Assembly (NCBI GenBank): GCA_040753795.1
Contig: JBFMDX010000005.1
Location: 62,001 to 126,000, forward strand
DNA length: 64,000 nt
Source of the DNA: Thermodesulfobacteriota bacterium
GTDB lineage: Bacteria > Desulfobacterota > Desulfobacteria > Desulfobacterales > Desulfosudaceae
Direction: 5' to 3'
In this document: positions 1 to 8,768 of the stretch, in pieces
Numbering within the stretch: position 1 is the stretch's first letter
Layout: each line of letters opens with the position of its first letter
Notes under the pieces: generated by a model
Told to the model about the DNA's origin: nothing
Databases searched by the model: none
The model's input: the letters and a program-made list of their open reading frames with translations, nothing else
Position numbers and translations under genes: made by a program

Positions 1-546
1 GCAATCCCGGGCAAGTTTAATAATTGCCTCCAGGTCGGAAAGATTGCCGCGATGAAGGCAGGTAATGATCTGGACCTGGAGGCCACGTTCGGCCAGCAGC
101 TTCAGGCCTGATATTGTCCGTTGAAAAGCGCCCCGCACGCCCCGGAAATCGTCATGGATATCCGGCCTTGACCCGTCCAGGCTGACGGAAATCGAAATAT
201 CCTTCGGGTATTTTAAAAGGTCGGCCATGGCCTCGTCGATCAGGGTAGCGTTGGTTTCCATCGTAATCGAAAGCCTATGATCCGCCGCAGCCTTTAAATA
301 TTCCGGGAAACCGGGATGAAGCAGCGGTTCACCGCCGGTAAATTTCACCCACCTCATCCCCAGCGATCCGGCCTCATCCAGCAGGCGGGAAAACACGTCC
401 GGCGTAATCCCCTGCCCCGGTCCGGAGTTATTATCCGCATGCGAGCCTGAATCCGCCCGCTGCCAGCAATGCCGGCATTTTAAATTGCAGGCCCGGGTCA
501 CATGAAAAATAAGCGTCTCAAGCGCCGGTATGTCAGAGTTGATCAA
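1..546 (-). CDS. Radical SAM protein, PqqE/anSME-like, N-terminal part only
   Basis: This gene runs off the left edge; 182 codons are visible and the C-terminus, including any SPASM cluster domain, is missing. I translated it from the reverse strand. It carries the radical SAM cluster motif CNLKCRHC with cysteines at residues 20, 24 and 27, followed by the SAM-contacting segment FTGGEPLLHP. The first in-frame start after a TAA stop is TTG at 546, with a TAAGG ribosome site seven bases upstream. The N-terminal block (ETLIFHVTRACNLKC) resembles peptide-modifying enzymes such as PqqE and anaerobic sulfatase maturases. It lies 65 bases downstream of a PqqD-like gene, which fits peptide or protein modification. 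The substrate is not visible. Family call is firm; function is inference. Confidence 0.85.
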   Translation of the reverse strand, partial: MINSDIPALETLIFHVTRACNLKCRHCWQRADSGSHADNNSGPGQGITPDVFSRLLDEAGSLGMRWVKFTGGEPLLHPGFPEYLKAAADHRLSITMETNATLIDEAMADLLKYPKDISISVSLDGSRPDIHDDFRGVRGAFQRTISGLKLLAERGLQVQIITCLHRGNLSDLEAIIKLARDC

Positions 547-611
547 CGTTCGGCCTTACGGTATGCCCGTTATCAATCACCGGAATAATATATGTCAGAA
601 ACAAGCGGGTT

Positions 612-911
612 TTATTGGCTCGACTCGTCAGCCCGGGACCCGGCGTATCCCATATTGATCAGTTCCTGAAGAAACGATTGGACCTGCTGCTGAATATTCG
701 AAGATGGAATATCAGGGTAGCGATCACTGATCATCGATATAATCGCCCCGGGTGAATGAGAACCGTCCAGAAGTTTCCAGATCACAGCGCCCATAAGGTT
801 GAGGCATTTTAATTCACCGCTATCCGGATCGAAAAGAAACGAGCCCTCGTCTTCCTCCCGGAACACAATATCAGGATTAGCCAGCAACGGCCTGTCGTCA
901 TTGATCGCCAT
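612..911 (-). CDS. PqqD-like peptide chaperone
   Basis: This 99-residue protein matches the PqqD family: an N-terminal stretch ending FLFDPDSGELKCLNLMGAVI, where the family has its conserved segment about a residue and cofactor-free display of a peptide, then helices around ILQ-type QQQVQSFLQELINMGY. PqqD proteins bind a precursor peptide and present it to a partner radical SAM enzyme, and such a gene follows directly. The frame stays open upstream into the O-antigen ligase gene, but ATG at 911 lies five bases after the ligase stop and follows a GGAAAGAG ribosome site, so I start it there. It is probably the sixth gene of the operon that begins near 8690. No precursor peptide gene was recognised nearby. 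Confidence 0.8.
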   Translation of the reverse strand: MAINDDRPLLANPDIVFREEDEGSFLFDPDSGELKCLNLMGAVIWKLLDGSHSPGAIISMISDRYPDIPSSNIQQQVQSFLQELINMGYAGSRADESSQ

Positions 912-916
912 ATTAT

Positions 917-2278
917 TTACTCTCTTTCCCACCCGAAGCCAGCCGCCGTTTTCAGCGTCGGCGCCAGGAATACAATGCCGGTAAAAAACCAGAATGGTTC
1001 CATGATCCGGACAATGATAAAGGTATTGGCCCCCAGCGCGTGAACCAGCAGTCCGGCGGTGCCGGCAATATAGCCGGCACACAATCCCCGGTAAAAAGAA
1101 CTGTCCGTCAATCGAAGACTATTGAATGCCATTTTGAATATCGAATAAATCAGAAAAATAAAAAAAGACAATCCCACCACCCCGGATTCAACCAGCACGC
1201 GGGGGAACTGTGAATCGATAAACCGATGCCCGGTGATGCCGTACCCCAGTATCGGGCGCTTTGTCCAGTCGGCTATCGCCTGTTTGGCGGAAAGAATCCG
1301 GGCGGAAGTCGAAGGGTCCAGCCGTATTTTTCCCAGTGAAACCTGGGCCTCACTCTGGGGAGTCTGTCGAAAGGTATAAGCAACTCTTTGTTTAACCACG
1401 GCCGGCAGAAAAAAAGGACTCATCGCCATCATGACCAGGACAAACGCCAGCAAAAATCCTTTTTTTCTTGTAAAAAGAGAAACGACGATCAGCATGACCG
1501 GCAGGGCCAGATAAGAAACCCTGGATTGGGTGAAAAGAAACGGCGGGATGATCACCGCGGCCAGCAACACCACCATTCTTTTAAGATTGTAATTATCGCT
1601 CAGAAGAAACAGGCCGGCCGTTATGGCCAGCATAAACATCAGGTATCCGCCAAAGGTATTGGGCTCGCCGCTTTCCCCTTCAAAGGGGGCGGTGACCCGG
1701 CCGCCGCCGGGTATCTGGAAAAGACCGACAAGGGCCACAATAAAACAGGTTACCAGCAGAAAATAAACCATTCGCCTGGCCTGGTCATCGGTATGGACAT
1801 AATTGACCACCATGAAAAAAACGATGAAATATTCAAAATATTTTAAAACGAAAAACATGCCTGTTTTGGGGTCGACATTTCCTGCCATGATGCCCAGGCC
1901 CGTCGACAACACACACACGAACAAATAGATGAACAAAGGTTTGTTCAGCGGCGTTTTCAGAAAAAGGCCGATATCTTTGTAAACCGCGTTGCGGGCGAAC
2001 CAGCCGGCGCCGATAATAATCAGTAAAAAATCTTCAAACCGGAGGGTAACCCCCCGCCCGAGAGAGCTGCCGCCAGTGGATCCGGCCACAAACTCGGGCG
2101 ACAACAGCATGGAAAAAATCAACAGGTAAAGGCTGAATTCAACATTCAGAAAAGAAATAAAAAAAATGAACAGCGCCACTATTCCCAGGAAAAGATGCCA
2201 GGCGGAGAACTGGGTAACAGCGTATCCGGCGAAAAGCGCCAGAGCCAGAAACCCTATGGCCGATAATAATGTCCTCAA
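917..2278 (-). CDS. O-antigen ligase / Wzy-type polymerase family membrane protein
   Basis: A 453-residue integral membrane protein with about eleven hydrophobic segments and one large extracytoplasmic loop near residues 290-360. The loop contains the family landmark RPILGYGITGHRFIDSQFP followed by VLVESGVVGL, typical of the Wzy_C (O-antigen ligase) superfamily. These proteins either polymerise lipid-linked repeat units or transfer a glycan to an acceptor in the periplasm; sequence alone does not separate the two. It starts with TTG that overlaps the stop of the upstream kinase gene (TTGA), indicating translational coupling. Given the export lipoprotein and chain-length kinase directly upstream, a polymerase role in exopolysaccharide synthesis is the better guess. 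Confidence 0.85.
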   Translation of the reverse strand: MRTLLSAIGFLALALFAGYAVTQFSAWHLFLGIVALFIFFISFLNVEFSLYLLIFSMLLSPEFVAGSTGGSSLGRGVTLRFEDFLLIIIGAGWFARNAVYKDIGLFLKTPLNKPLFIYLFVCVLSTGLGIMAGNVDPKTGMFFVLKYFEYFIVFFMVVNYVHTDDQARRMVYFLLVTCFIVALVGLFQIPGGGRVTAPFEGESGEPNTFGGYLMFMLAITAGLFLLSDNYNLKRMVVLLAAVIIPPFLFTQSRVSYLALPVMLIVVSLFTRKKGFLLAFVLVMMAMSPFFLPAVVKQRVAYTFRQTPQSEAQVSLGKIRLDPSTSARILSAKQAIADWTKRPILGYGITGHRFIDSQFPRVLVESGVVGLSFFIFLIYSIFKMAFNSLRLTDSSFYRGLCAGYIAGTAGLLVHALGANTFIIVRIMEPFWFFTGIVFLAPTLKTAAGFGWERE

Positions 2279-4548
2279 GACATGTTCCAGAACAGGCTGA
2301 TCAGCAGCAGCAGGATCACCAGCGTAATCGCGGCCACGGCCGCTTTGTTCTGGGAGACCAGACTGATCAGGGAACCGATCTGCCCCATCCCGGTCGCCGT
2401 CTGATGATTTCTATCATTCGGCTCCTGGTTCTCGCTGTAATAATATTTGGAATGATATTTCAGGTATTCAGGGCCGATTTCAGGCCTGACGCTGTTTAAA
2501 ATAACGCCCACCACATTGGCACGCACCGCCACCAGCGTATCCTTGGCGCGTTTGAGAACGTTCCGGGCGATCCTTCCGGCGGTATATACGATAATGACCC
2601 CGTCCACCAGGGTGGCTACCTGGCTGGCATCGGCCACGGGAAGCGTCGGGGGAACGTCGACAATAATAAAATCATAGTAGGGATAAACCGTCTGGATAAA
2701 CGTTTTAAACTGCTCTGAATTCAGTATTTCGCCGGGATTATCCACCTTAGTGCCGGCGGTGACCACATGGAGATTATCCAGTCCCGGCGTTTTTAAAACA
2801 TCATCAATCTCCAGCTCACCCACCATCATATCCGAGATGGTGCTGGTTATCTCTTCAATCCGGCAATTGCCCAGCACATAATCGGTCAGTCCGGGTTCAC
2901 GGTTAAGGCCGAAAACCTTATGAAGGGACGACCTCCTGAGATCGGCTTCGACCAGCAGCACCTTCTGGCCGTTTTGAGACAGCGATACGGCCAGGTTCAC
3001 GCAGTTTAATGTTTTTCCTTCCTGCAGGTAGGAACTGGTGACGATAAAAGATTTGATTTTCTTCTCAATGTTCAGAAACTGCAGATTGGTTCGCAGGGTT
3101 CGGAACGCTTCGGCAGCCAGGGATTTGGGGTCATAATGGGTAATCAGATCGGCATTTTCTTCCTCGCCTGTGTCCGTATCCGGGCGGGCCTCTTTTCTTT
3201 CCAGAAACATGGAAGGGATAACACCCAGAACGGGAACTTTCAGCAGGCTCTCCAGATCCTCAATGGTGCCCATGGACGTATCAAACGCTTCCAGGCCGAA
3301 CGCGCCCACGAATCCGACAATCAACCCCAGGAGAAGCCCGGTGAAAACGATCATTAGCTTGGAGGGGATGTTAAAAGGCCCGGAAGGAATTAAAGCGGGC
3401 TTGACGATACTGACATCCGCCATGGTTCCCGACTCCTGGATCAGCAGGTTCTGCTGTTTTTCCTGAAGCTGGGAGTATAATTTATCGGCTAAATCGACAC
3501 TCCGTTGAAGTTTAGCCAGTGTCTGGGCGTTTTCCGGCAGGCGGTTGCTTTGCGCCAGCAGATCCTGTTCTCTTTCAGCCAGCTTTTCTTCCTGTTTGAT
3601 CAGATAGTCCTTTCGGGTCTGGAGCTGATTGCCGGCCTCATCGATAACGGTGCGGATTTTGCCCTCCACCGCCTTTACCTGAGGGTGCTCCGGCGTGAAC
3701 TGCAGCAGCAGCTCTCTCCTTTCCAGCCGCAAGGCTTCAAACCGCTGCTGCAGGGTCGGAAACATGGCATCTTCCCTGCCGCCGGGAAAAACAATCTCGG
3801 CAATGGTTTCATAGGATTCAAACGTATCCGCGCCAAAAAGCGACTGCGTTTTTTCAATCCACTTTCTTTCCTCCCGGACCGCGTCAAGATCTTTCCTGGC
3901 CTCGGAATAAAGCCGCAGAAGCTCCTGGGTCTGGGTGTCAATGGAAAAAATGGAATTTTCTTCCTTGAATCGCTGCAGGTCAGTCTCCGCCTGCTTCATT
4001 TTGGATTCCGTCAACGCCATCTGCTGTTCAATAAAGGTGCGGGTCTCGTTGAGCTTCTTGTTCCCTTGGGCAATATCATACTCCTGATAGGCGGCAGCCA
4101 GGGCATTGGCTATGGCTGCAGCCTCTTCCGCGTCCCTGTCGATAACGGTAATATTGATGATATTGGTGCCGGGTTCCTGCTCGGCGCTGACCTTGGATTT
4201 CATGCCCTGGATCGTGGAAAAATGTGCCTTGCTGGCACGAACGTCGTTCATGGTGAGATCCCGCGGCAGCACCCCCATCTTCTGTACGGCCACGAGGATA
4301 ACCGGGAAACTGGTAATCGTATAGGCGTGAGTGGTGATGTCTTCCTGGGGAATCCAGAAGCCGCCGCTCATTTTGGAGCGGTTCTCGATTTTGATGGCCG
4401 AACCGGCCTTGTATAGAGGCTGAGGCTCTTTGAACCGGGCAAAACCGTAGCTGAAGACAACGATAGCCGCTGTTATAACAGCGATCACCGACTTCCGTTT
4501 TCTGATAATTCTCCAGTAATCCCGGAGATTCAGATCATATTGTGTCAT
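2275..4548 (-). CDS. Wzz/GumC chain-length protein fused to BY-type tyrosine kinase
   Basis: This 757-residue protein controls polysaccharide chain length and export. Residues 1-40 hold the first membrane segment, 45-140 the Wzz domain, 165-370 long coiled coils, and 397-419 the second membrane segment. The cytoplasmic kinase follows: Walker A near 505-513 (SSYLQEGKT), Walker A-prime at 530-538 (KVLLVEADL), Walker B at 627-633 (FIIVDVPP). The tyrosine cluster EYLKYHSKYYYSE is at 694-706. Two oddities: the first acidic residue of Walker A-prime is Glu instead of the usual Asp, and a further hydrophobic segment at 735-754 follows the tyrosine cluster, which normally ends such kinases. The gene is 55 bases behind the export lipoprotein and overlaps the ligase start. 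Family is secure; kinase activity is inferred. Confidence 0.9.
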   Translation of the reverse strand: MTQYDLNLRDYWRIIRKRKSVIAVITAAIVVFSYGFARFKEPQPLYKAGSAIKIENRSKMSGGFWIPQEDITTHAYTITSFPVILVAVQKMGVLPRDLTMNDVRASKAHFSTIQGMKSKVSAEQEPGTNIINITVIDRDAEEAAAIANALAAAYQEYDIAQGNKKLNETRTFIEQQMALTESKMKQAETDLQRFKEENSIFSIDTQTQELLRLYSEARKDLDAVREERKWIEKTQSLFGADTFESYETIAEIVFPGGREDAMFPTLQQRFEALRLERRELLLQFTPEHPQVKAVEGKIRTVIDEAGNQLQTRKDYLIKQEEKLAEREQDLLAQSNRLPENAQTLAKLQRSVDLADKLYSQLQEKQQNLLIQESGTMADVSIVKPALIPSGPFNIPSKLMIVFTGLLLGLIVGFVGAFGLEAFDTSMGTIEDLESLLKVPVLGVIPSMFLERKEARPDTDTGEEENADLITHYDPKSLAAEAFRTLRTNLQFLNIEKKIKSFIVTSSYLQEGKTLNCVNLAVSLSQNGQKVLLVEADLRRSSLHKVFGLNREPGLTDYVLGNCRIEEITSTISDMMVGELEIDDVLKTPGLDNLHVVTAGTKVDNPGEILNSEQFKTFIQTVYPYYDFIIVDVPPTLPVADASQVATLVDGVIIVYTAGRIARNVLKRAKDTLVAVRANVVGVILNSVRPEIGPEYLKYHSKYYYSENQEPNDRNHQTATGMGQIGSLISLVSQNKAAVAAITLVILLLLISLFWNMS

Positions 4549-4603
4549 TGAAATTTATCACCTGTATATATTGATTAATATGAAAGAATCTTTTACACGT
4601 TTT

Positions 4604-6760
4604 TTAATCGTTGAGGTCATCGATCTCTTCATAGGATCGGGTCGGCATCGAAATCAGATTGAAAATCGGCCGGATCTGATCCACAAACAGCTTGACGCTG
4701 CCGATGGAACTTCTGGGGATATAGACCAGATCGCCGTTGACCAGGTCCAGATTCTGTGCCTGACTCCCCTGTTCGACCAGAGACCGGACATTGGCGGCAA
4801 TCACCTCCGGAGAAGTGATATCTCCCCGGACGATGCGGGTTTCTTCCGGGCGGCCGAAGATGGTGGGTCCGCCGGCCTGGGCGATGGCATCAAACAGCTT
4901 CATGCTGGAACCGCTGAAGGAATACCTGCCGGGTTTGTTGACCTCGCCAAATACATATACCCGGGATGAACCTTCTGCCATACGGGGGACAAATATCAGG
5001 TCTTCGTTATCCAGAACCGGATCCTGGGATCGGTCTCCCTGGGTAATCGCTTTGAAGATATCCGCCTTGACCACTATGCTGCCGTTTTTGCGACGGATCT
5101 GGATATTGTTCAGGTCCGCGGTCTCTGCCAGCAAACCGCCGCCGGCCAGAACTTCCAGCAGTTTGGTTTTTCCAGTTAAGTATTTGATGCCGCCGCCGAC
5201 CTGACGATCCAGGGCGGTATCGCTGCCCGGCCCCATTACCGTCACGAATTTGCTTTTGTACTGTTCCACGGTCACATCGATCTGGGGATCGATGATGTAC
5301 CGGGACAGTTGCCGCTTGAGTTCTTCCTCCACCATGGACGGCGTCATGCCGACCACATACAGATTATTGACGAAATTAAATGAAATTTTACCGTTGGGTT
5401 TGACAACAACCTTATCGCTGCGCACACCTTCGGGCACCCAGATATCAATAGCCAGAAGGTCCATGACGCCGATTTTATATTCAGGTATTCCGTTAACAGT
5501 GGTAAACACTTCGTTTTCGAACACATCACTGGCGTCCGGCAATTCCTTGCGCAGCGAACCTCCAGCGGCGTTTTCATCGGCTACATCAACAGAAGTTTCC
5601 GGATTAACGGGAAAGGGACGGATCCCCTCTCCATCGGAAGACGCCAAAATAATGGGCGTCCCCCCTTCGACCAGCGACATCTCGGCCAGATCGAAGTAGG
5701 AACCTTCGGTCGGAAACCGGTCGTCAAGACGACCCCAGGACCCCGCTCCCTTATTCCGCCAGCAGCTGATCCCGCCGTTTTCGATGGAAGTGGCCAGCAG
5801 ATCCACCCGGTCATCGCCGTCCACTTTTACCGGGAAAGCCTTCCAGAAGCTACCTTCCATCACCGGGCCGTCCATTTTGCTGAATTCGCCACGGCCGTTT
5901 CCGGCATAAACCGCCACTCCGGACCGGTAGGTGCCGGACATCAAATCAAGAAAGCCATCTCCATTGATGTCCCCCGGCGTGATGGTGTAAAATTCGCCCT
6001 GGCCCACGGTGGATGCCGGCGACCATTTTCCCTTGCCGTCACCGAACCAGACCTTGACTGAACCGTAAGTTCCCCAGCCCGCGGCGGCAATATCCAGCAG
6101 GCCGTCGCCATTAAAATCGGCGGTACATACATCCATAAACTTGCCGTTAATAGTCGGTCCGCACTCGACTTCCCAGCCGCCTTTACCGTTTCCCAGCCAG
6201 ACCTGAACGCCGCCGTGGCTGTCGGCAGTGGCGTTGGCGGCGACAATATCGTAAAACCCGTCATTGTTCACATCCGCCAGTTCGATCCCCTCATAATTAT
6301 TGATATGAACGGGGCTTTGACCTTTTTCCCAGGCGCCTTCCGGACCGTTCAGCCAGACCATCAGGCCGGATGATTGCCGTTGAACGGAACAGACAATATC
6401 TTTGAGTCCATCGCCGTTGATGTCCGCGGCATCAATGGACCGGATGTCTCCCTTGATCGGAAGAGCCAGGGGTTTTAAAAAATTGGCGTCTTTCTGCTTG
6501 TACCAGACAGAAACGCCTCCCGGCTCCGAAGAGCCGCCGGCAAAGTCCGGGAATCCGTCATTGTTCAAATCCGCTACGACGACGCAACGGTAGCTTCCCG
6601 ACGTGATCGGGGTGCCGGCGTTAAACATGACCATCGGCTGAACGGCGGAATGGTTGGCGGCGCATCCGGCCAGCAAAGCGACGGCGCACAGAATGACGAT
6701 CATGACTCCGGCAAAAAATCGCCAGCCGGTTTTTCCGGCGGTTCTGGTACTTTTATTCAT
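4604..6760 (-). CDS. Outer-membrane polysaccharide export lipoprotein with N-terminal FG-GAP/VCBS propeller
   Basis: A 718-residue lipoprotein (signal peptide ending LLAGC, lipid Cys33). Residues about 55-375 contain five perfect DxNxDGxxD calcium-loop repeats (64, 113, 163, 215 and 264) and a degenerate sixth near 313, spaced 49-52 residues, the pattern of FG-GAP/VCBS beta-propellers. Residues about 425-505 are a Poly_export domain (YKIGVMDLLAIDIW), and 508-690 hold SLBB-type segments (VYVFGEVNKPGRYSF at 601). Poly_export proteins such as Wza form the outer-membrane channel for polysaccharide; they normally have no propeller. I start at ATG 6760, eleven bases after AGGGAG, rather than the GTG at 6772 next to it. 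It sits between the ATPase and kinase genes, so it is the exit pore of this system. Domain calls are firm; the propeller role is unknown. Confidence 0.9.
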   Translation of the reverse strand: MNKSTRTAGKTGWRFFAGVMIVILCAVALLAGCAANHSAVQPMVMFNAGTPITSGSYRCVVVADLNNDGFPDFAGGSSEPGGVSVWYKQKDANFLKPLALPIKGDIRSIDAADINGDGLKDIVCSVQRQSSGLMVWLNGPEGAWEKGQSPVHINNYEGIELADVNNDGFYDIVAANATADSHGGVQVWLGNGKGGWEVECGPTINGKFMDVCTADFNGDGLLDIAAAGWGTYGSVKVWFGDGKGKWSPASTVGQGEFYTITPGDINGDGFLDLMSGTYRSGVAVYAGNGRGEFSKMDGPVMEGSFWKAFPVKVDGDDRVDLLATSIENGGISCWRNKGAGSWGRLDDRFPTEGSYFDLAEMSLVEGGTPIILASSDGEGIRPFPVNPETSVDVADENAAGGSLRKELPDASDVFENEVFTTVNGIPEYKIGVMDLLAIDIWVPEGVRSDKVVVKPNGKISFNFVNNLYVVGMTPSMVEEELKRQLSRYIIDPQIDVTVEQYKSKFVTVMGPGSDTALDRQVGGGIKYLTGKTKLLEVLAGGGLLAETADLNNIQIRRKNGSIVVKADIFKAITQGDRSQDPVLDNEDLIFVPRMAEGSSRVYVFGEVNKPGRYSFSGSSMKLFDAIAQAGGPTIFGRPEETRIVRGDITSPEVIAANVRSLVEQGSQAQNLDLVNGDLVYIPRSSIGSVKLFVDQIRPIFNLISMPTRSYEEIDDLND

Positions 6761-6775
6761 ATGATAAAACACTCC

Positions 6776-7573
6776 CTATTCCAGATCGGCCACAGCCTGT
6801 TTAACTGTTTCCGCGTCAACGGATTGCTTTTTATTCATCATCCCTATCAGAAAACAGCGGTCACAGAGATTATTGATGCGCAGCGGAACGCCATGGGAAT
6901 ACTCATAAACCAAAGGGATGGATTCCCCGGAGAAAATCGCCCGTTCGGATCCGGCCTGTTTGAGACGGTATTGAATATACTGGTTCGTATCCTCCTCATT
7001 CAGCGGCGGCAGATGATACTTCATGCTGATCCGTTCTTTCAATGCCTGCAATATCTCAACCTTTTTTAACAACAGCGGCTGGCCAACCATGATCAGCGTC
7101 AGCAGAAAGCGGTTATCGGCCTGGAGATTCAGCAGCATCCGCAATTCATCCAGAGTACTCTTGCTGTTGATTACATGGGCTTCATCAACCACCAGCACCG
7201 CGCCGCCGTTGTGAGCGGCATAAGTTTCCAATTTTCTGCGCAGTTCCTCCAGCAGCACGGATTTGGAAGTACTCTTGACCGGGATACCGAACTGGATGAG
7301 AATCCCGCGGATCAGGTCAACGGCCGAAACCGCCGGATTGGAAAGCATCCTGATTTCAAATCTGCCGGAAGGAAGATAGGAAGACAGGTTTCTGATCACG
7401 GTGGTCTTGCCGCAGCCGACCTCTCCGGTCAGCATGGCCACGCCTTTGCGATGATTGATGACGTAAAGCAGACGGTTGATCGCTTCCTGATGTTGCGGAG
7501 ATTCAAAAAATATTTCGTGACTGGGAACATTCAGAAAGGGCGGCTCGCGAAGTTCCCAATAATCAAGATACAT
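6776..7573 (-). CDS. ExeA/GspA-type AAA ATPase of an exopolysaccharide locus
   Basis: A 265-residue soluble P-loop ATPase. Walker A is GEVGCGKT at residues 50-57 and Walker B VLVVDEAH at 126-133, with the sensor region LTLIMVGQPLL after it. Its beginning (YWELREPPFLNVPS) is the typical opening of the ExeA/GspA family, here without the C-terminal peptidoglycan-binding domain. A subfamily of these ATPases is known from exosortase-linked exopolysaccharide loci, where it accompanies a chain-length protein and an export lipoprotein, as here; no exosortase is visible in the window. The ATG has GAGGG seven bases upstream. It lies 58 bases after the HD-GYP gene and 15 before the lipoprotein. Exact role in assembly or secretion is not established. 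Confidence 0.85.
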   Translation of the reverse strand: MYLDYWELREPPFLNVPSHEIFFESPQHQEAINRLLYVINHRKGVAMLTGEVGCGKTTVIRNLSSYLPSGRFEIRMLSNPAVSAVDLIRGILIQFGIPVKSTSKSVLLEELRRKLETYAAHNGGAVLVVDEAHVINSKSTLDELRMLLNLQADNRFLLTLIMVGQPLLLKKVEILQALKERISMKYHLPPLNEEDTNQYIQYRLKQAGSERAIFSGESIPLVYEYSHGVPLRINNLCDRCFLIGMMNKKQSVDAETVKQAVADLE

Positions 7574-7631
7574 TCCGTTTCCCTCGTCGCTTTATCATCA
7601 TCCCGGTCAAAGCGGATATTTTCCGCCCTGA

Positions 7632-8690
7632 TCAGATCGAACCCGTGCCGGCGACATCTTCCGCCATCCCGTCGGTGATAAACAAGAGTGTGTTCTCCTT
7701 CAGGTCGACAATCCGCTCCGTTGTCATCGGCCGATGCTGAGCGTCAAAAATAATTTTCACCCGGGGACGCGTCGGATATCGCGCGTCGGTTTCCAGAACT
7801 TTGCCGATGGTGCCGGAGTTCAGACGGACAAAACTGAATACCGGAAAAAGGGACACGACACTCATCAGCGCTTTGAGATGCTTCCGGTCAAAGGAATTCT
7901 TGCCCGTGCGGAGAACTTCCTTCATGGCCGGGAAGTGGAGAAACCGGTTACGGTGAGGACGGGAATGAATCAGCGCTTCATAAAAATCCGCCAACCCGAT
8001 GACCCGGGCATACTCATGGATATCAGCGGCTTTAAGGCCCGACGGATACCCCGACCCGTCCTGACGTTCGTATACCTGGACAGCGATTTCGGCCAGGTAA
8101 TCGTAATCTTTATCCAGTTGTGACAGAATCTGACGGCTGAAAACCGGCCGCTGCCGGATCTGTTTCATCTCATCTGAATTCAACGCCGACGTTTTGTAAA
8201 AAATCTCGTCCGGTACCAGAACCGTCCCGATATCATGGAACATGGCCGCGGTTCCCAGTTTCACCAGGCCGGCGGCGGGGATTCCCAGATGACTTCCGAT
8301 CATAACGGCCAGGATGGCGACGTTAACGGAGTGATGAACAACCGTATCCTCCCGATAATCTCGGTGAATTGCGGCCAGAAAAAGCGCGTCCATCTCCTGC
8401 CGGCCGACGTCCGTCACTTTCTTCATCAAGGTAATGGACGGATCAGGTGAAAACGCCCGGTTTCGTCGAACGGCATCATAAACCTCTGCCAGACACTTGA
8501 GTGCCTCCGTATACAAACGGCTTTCTTCAGGGGTTCCGGGCATCCGCATGCGGGCATCTCCGGCAGCTCCTTCCAGTTGGCTTAATCGCAACGATTCTGA
8601 GTCGCTATTTTTTTGCGCGGAGGTTGAACGGACGGTCGAATGTCCGCTCTCGGCAGCCAGCTTGGACATGTTTAATTTTGATTCGTTCAT
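7632..8690 (-). CDS. HD-GYP domain protein with degenerate metal site
   Basis: A 352-residue protein, probably first gene of the export operon. An unannotated 60-residue N-terminus is followed by an HD-GYP domain (about 105-250) and a C-terminal domain of about 100 residues. HD-GYP enzymes hydrolyse cyclic di-GMP. Conserved here are FHDIG (H152, D153) and DGSGYP at 211-216. Missing are the His of the KxHP element (RQRP, Arg181) and the paired His of the HHE element (VYE at 206-208). Loss of several metal ligands suggests a c-di-GMP or protein binding role instead of catalysis; this is inference. The ATG has GGAG six bases upstream. A promoter-like pair and a 17-base palindrome lie in its leader. 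Confidence 0.85.
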   Translation of the reverse strand: MNESKLNMSKLAAESGHSTVRSTSAQKNSDSESLRLSQLEGAAGDARMRMPGTPEESRLYTEALKCLAEVYDAVRRNRAFSPDPSITLMKKVTDVGRQEMDALFLAAIHRDYREDTVVHHSVNVAILAVMIGSHLGIPAAGLVKLGTAAMFHDIGTVLVPDEIFYKTSALNSDEMKQIRQRPVFSRQILSQLDKDYDYLAEIAVQVYERQDGSGYPSGLKAADIHEYARVIGLADFYEALIHSRPHRNRFLHFPAMKEVLRTGKNSFDRKHLKALMSVVSLFPVFSFVRLNSGTIGKVLETDARYPTRPRVKIIFDAQHRPMTTERIVDLKENTLLFITDGMAEDVAGTGSI

Positions 8691-8704
8691 ATATCTCCAT
8701 AAAA

Positions 8705-8721
8705 TTTCACCCGGGGTGAAA
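8705..8721. promoter_or_regulatory. Operator-like palindrome in the leader of the HD-GYP gene
   Basis: The sequence TTTCACCCGGGGTGAAA is a perfect inverted repeat: seven-base arms around a three-base centre. It ends 14 bases before the HD-GYP start codon and about 40 bases after the predicted transcription start. It could be a repressor site or an RNA hairpin over the ribosome site. Presence of the palindrome is direct observation; its role is a guess. Confidence 0.4.
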
Positions 8722-8768
8722 ATCAGACCGGGCCGATGGGTTTATCCGGATTATAAGTTATTAAAAAA

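Noticed and set aside
3505-4416. Long plus-strand open frame (303 codons) inside the chain-length kinase gene
   Set aside because: It mirrors a well-supported minus-strand gene, has no family motifs, and its protein is low in structure and rich in repeated Gly/Leu from the antisense codons.
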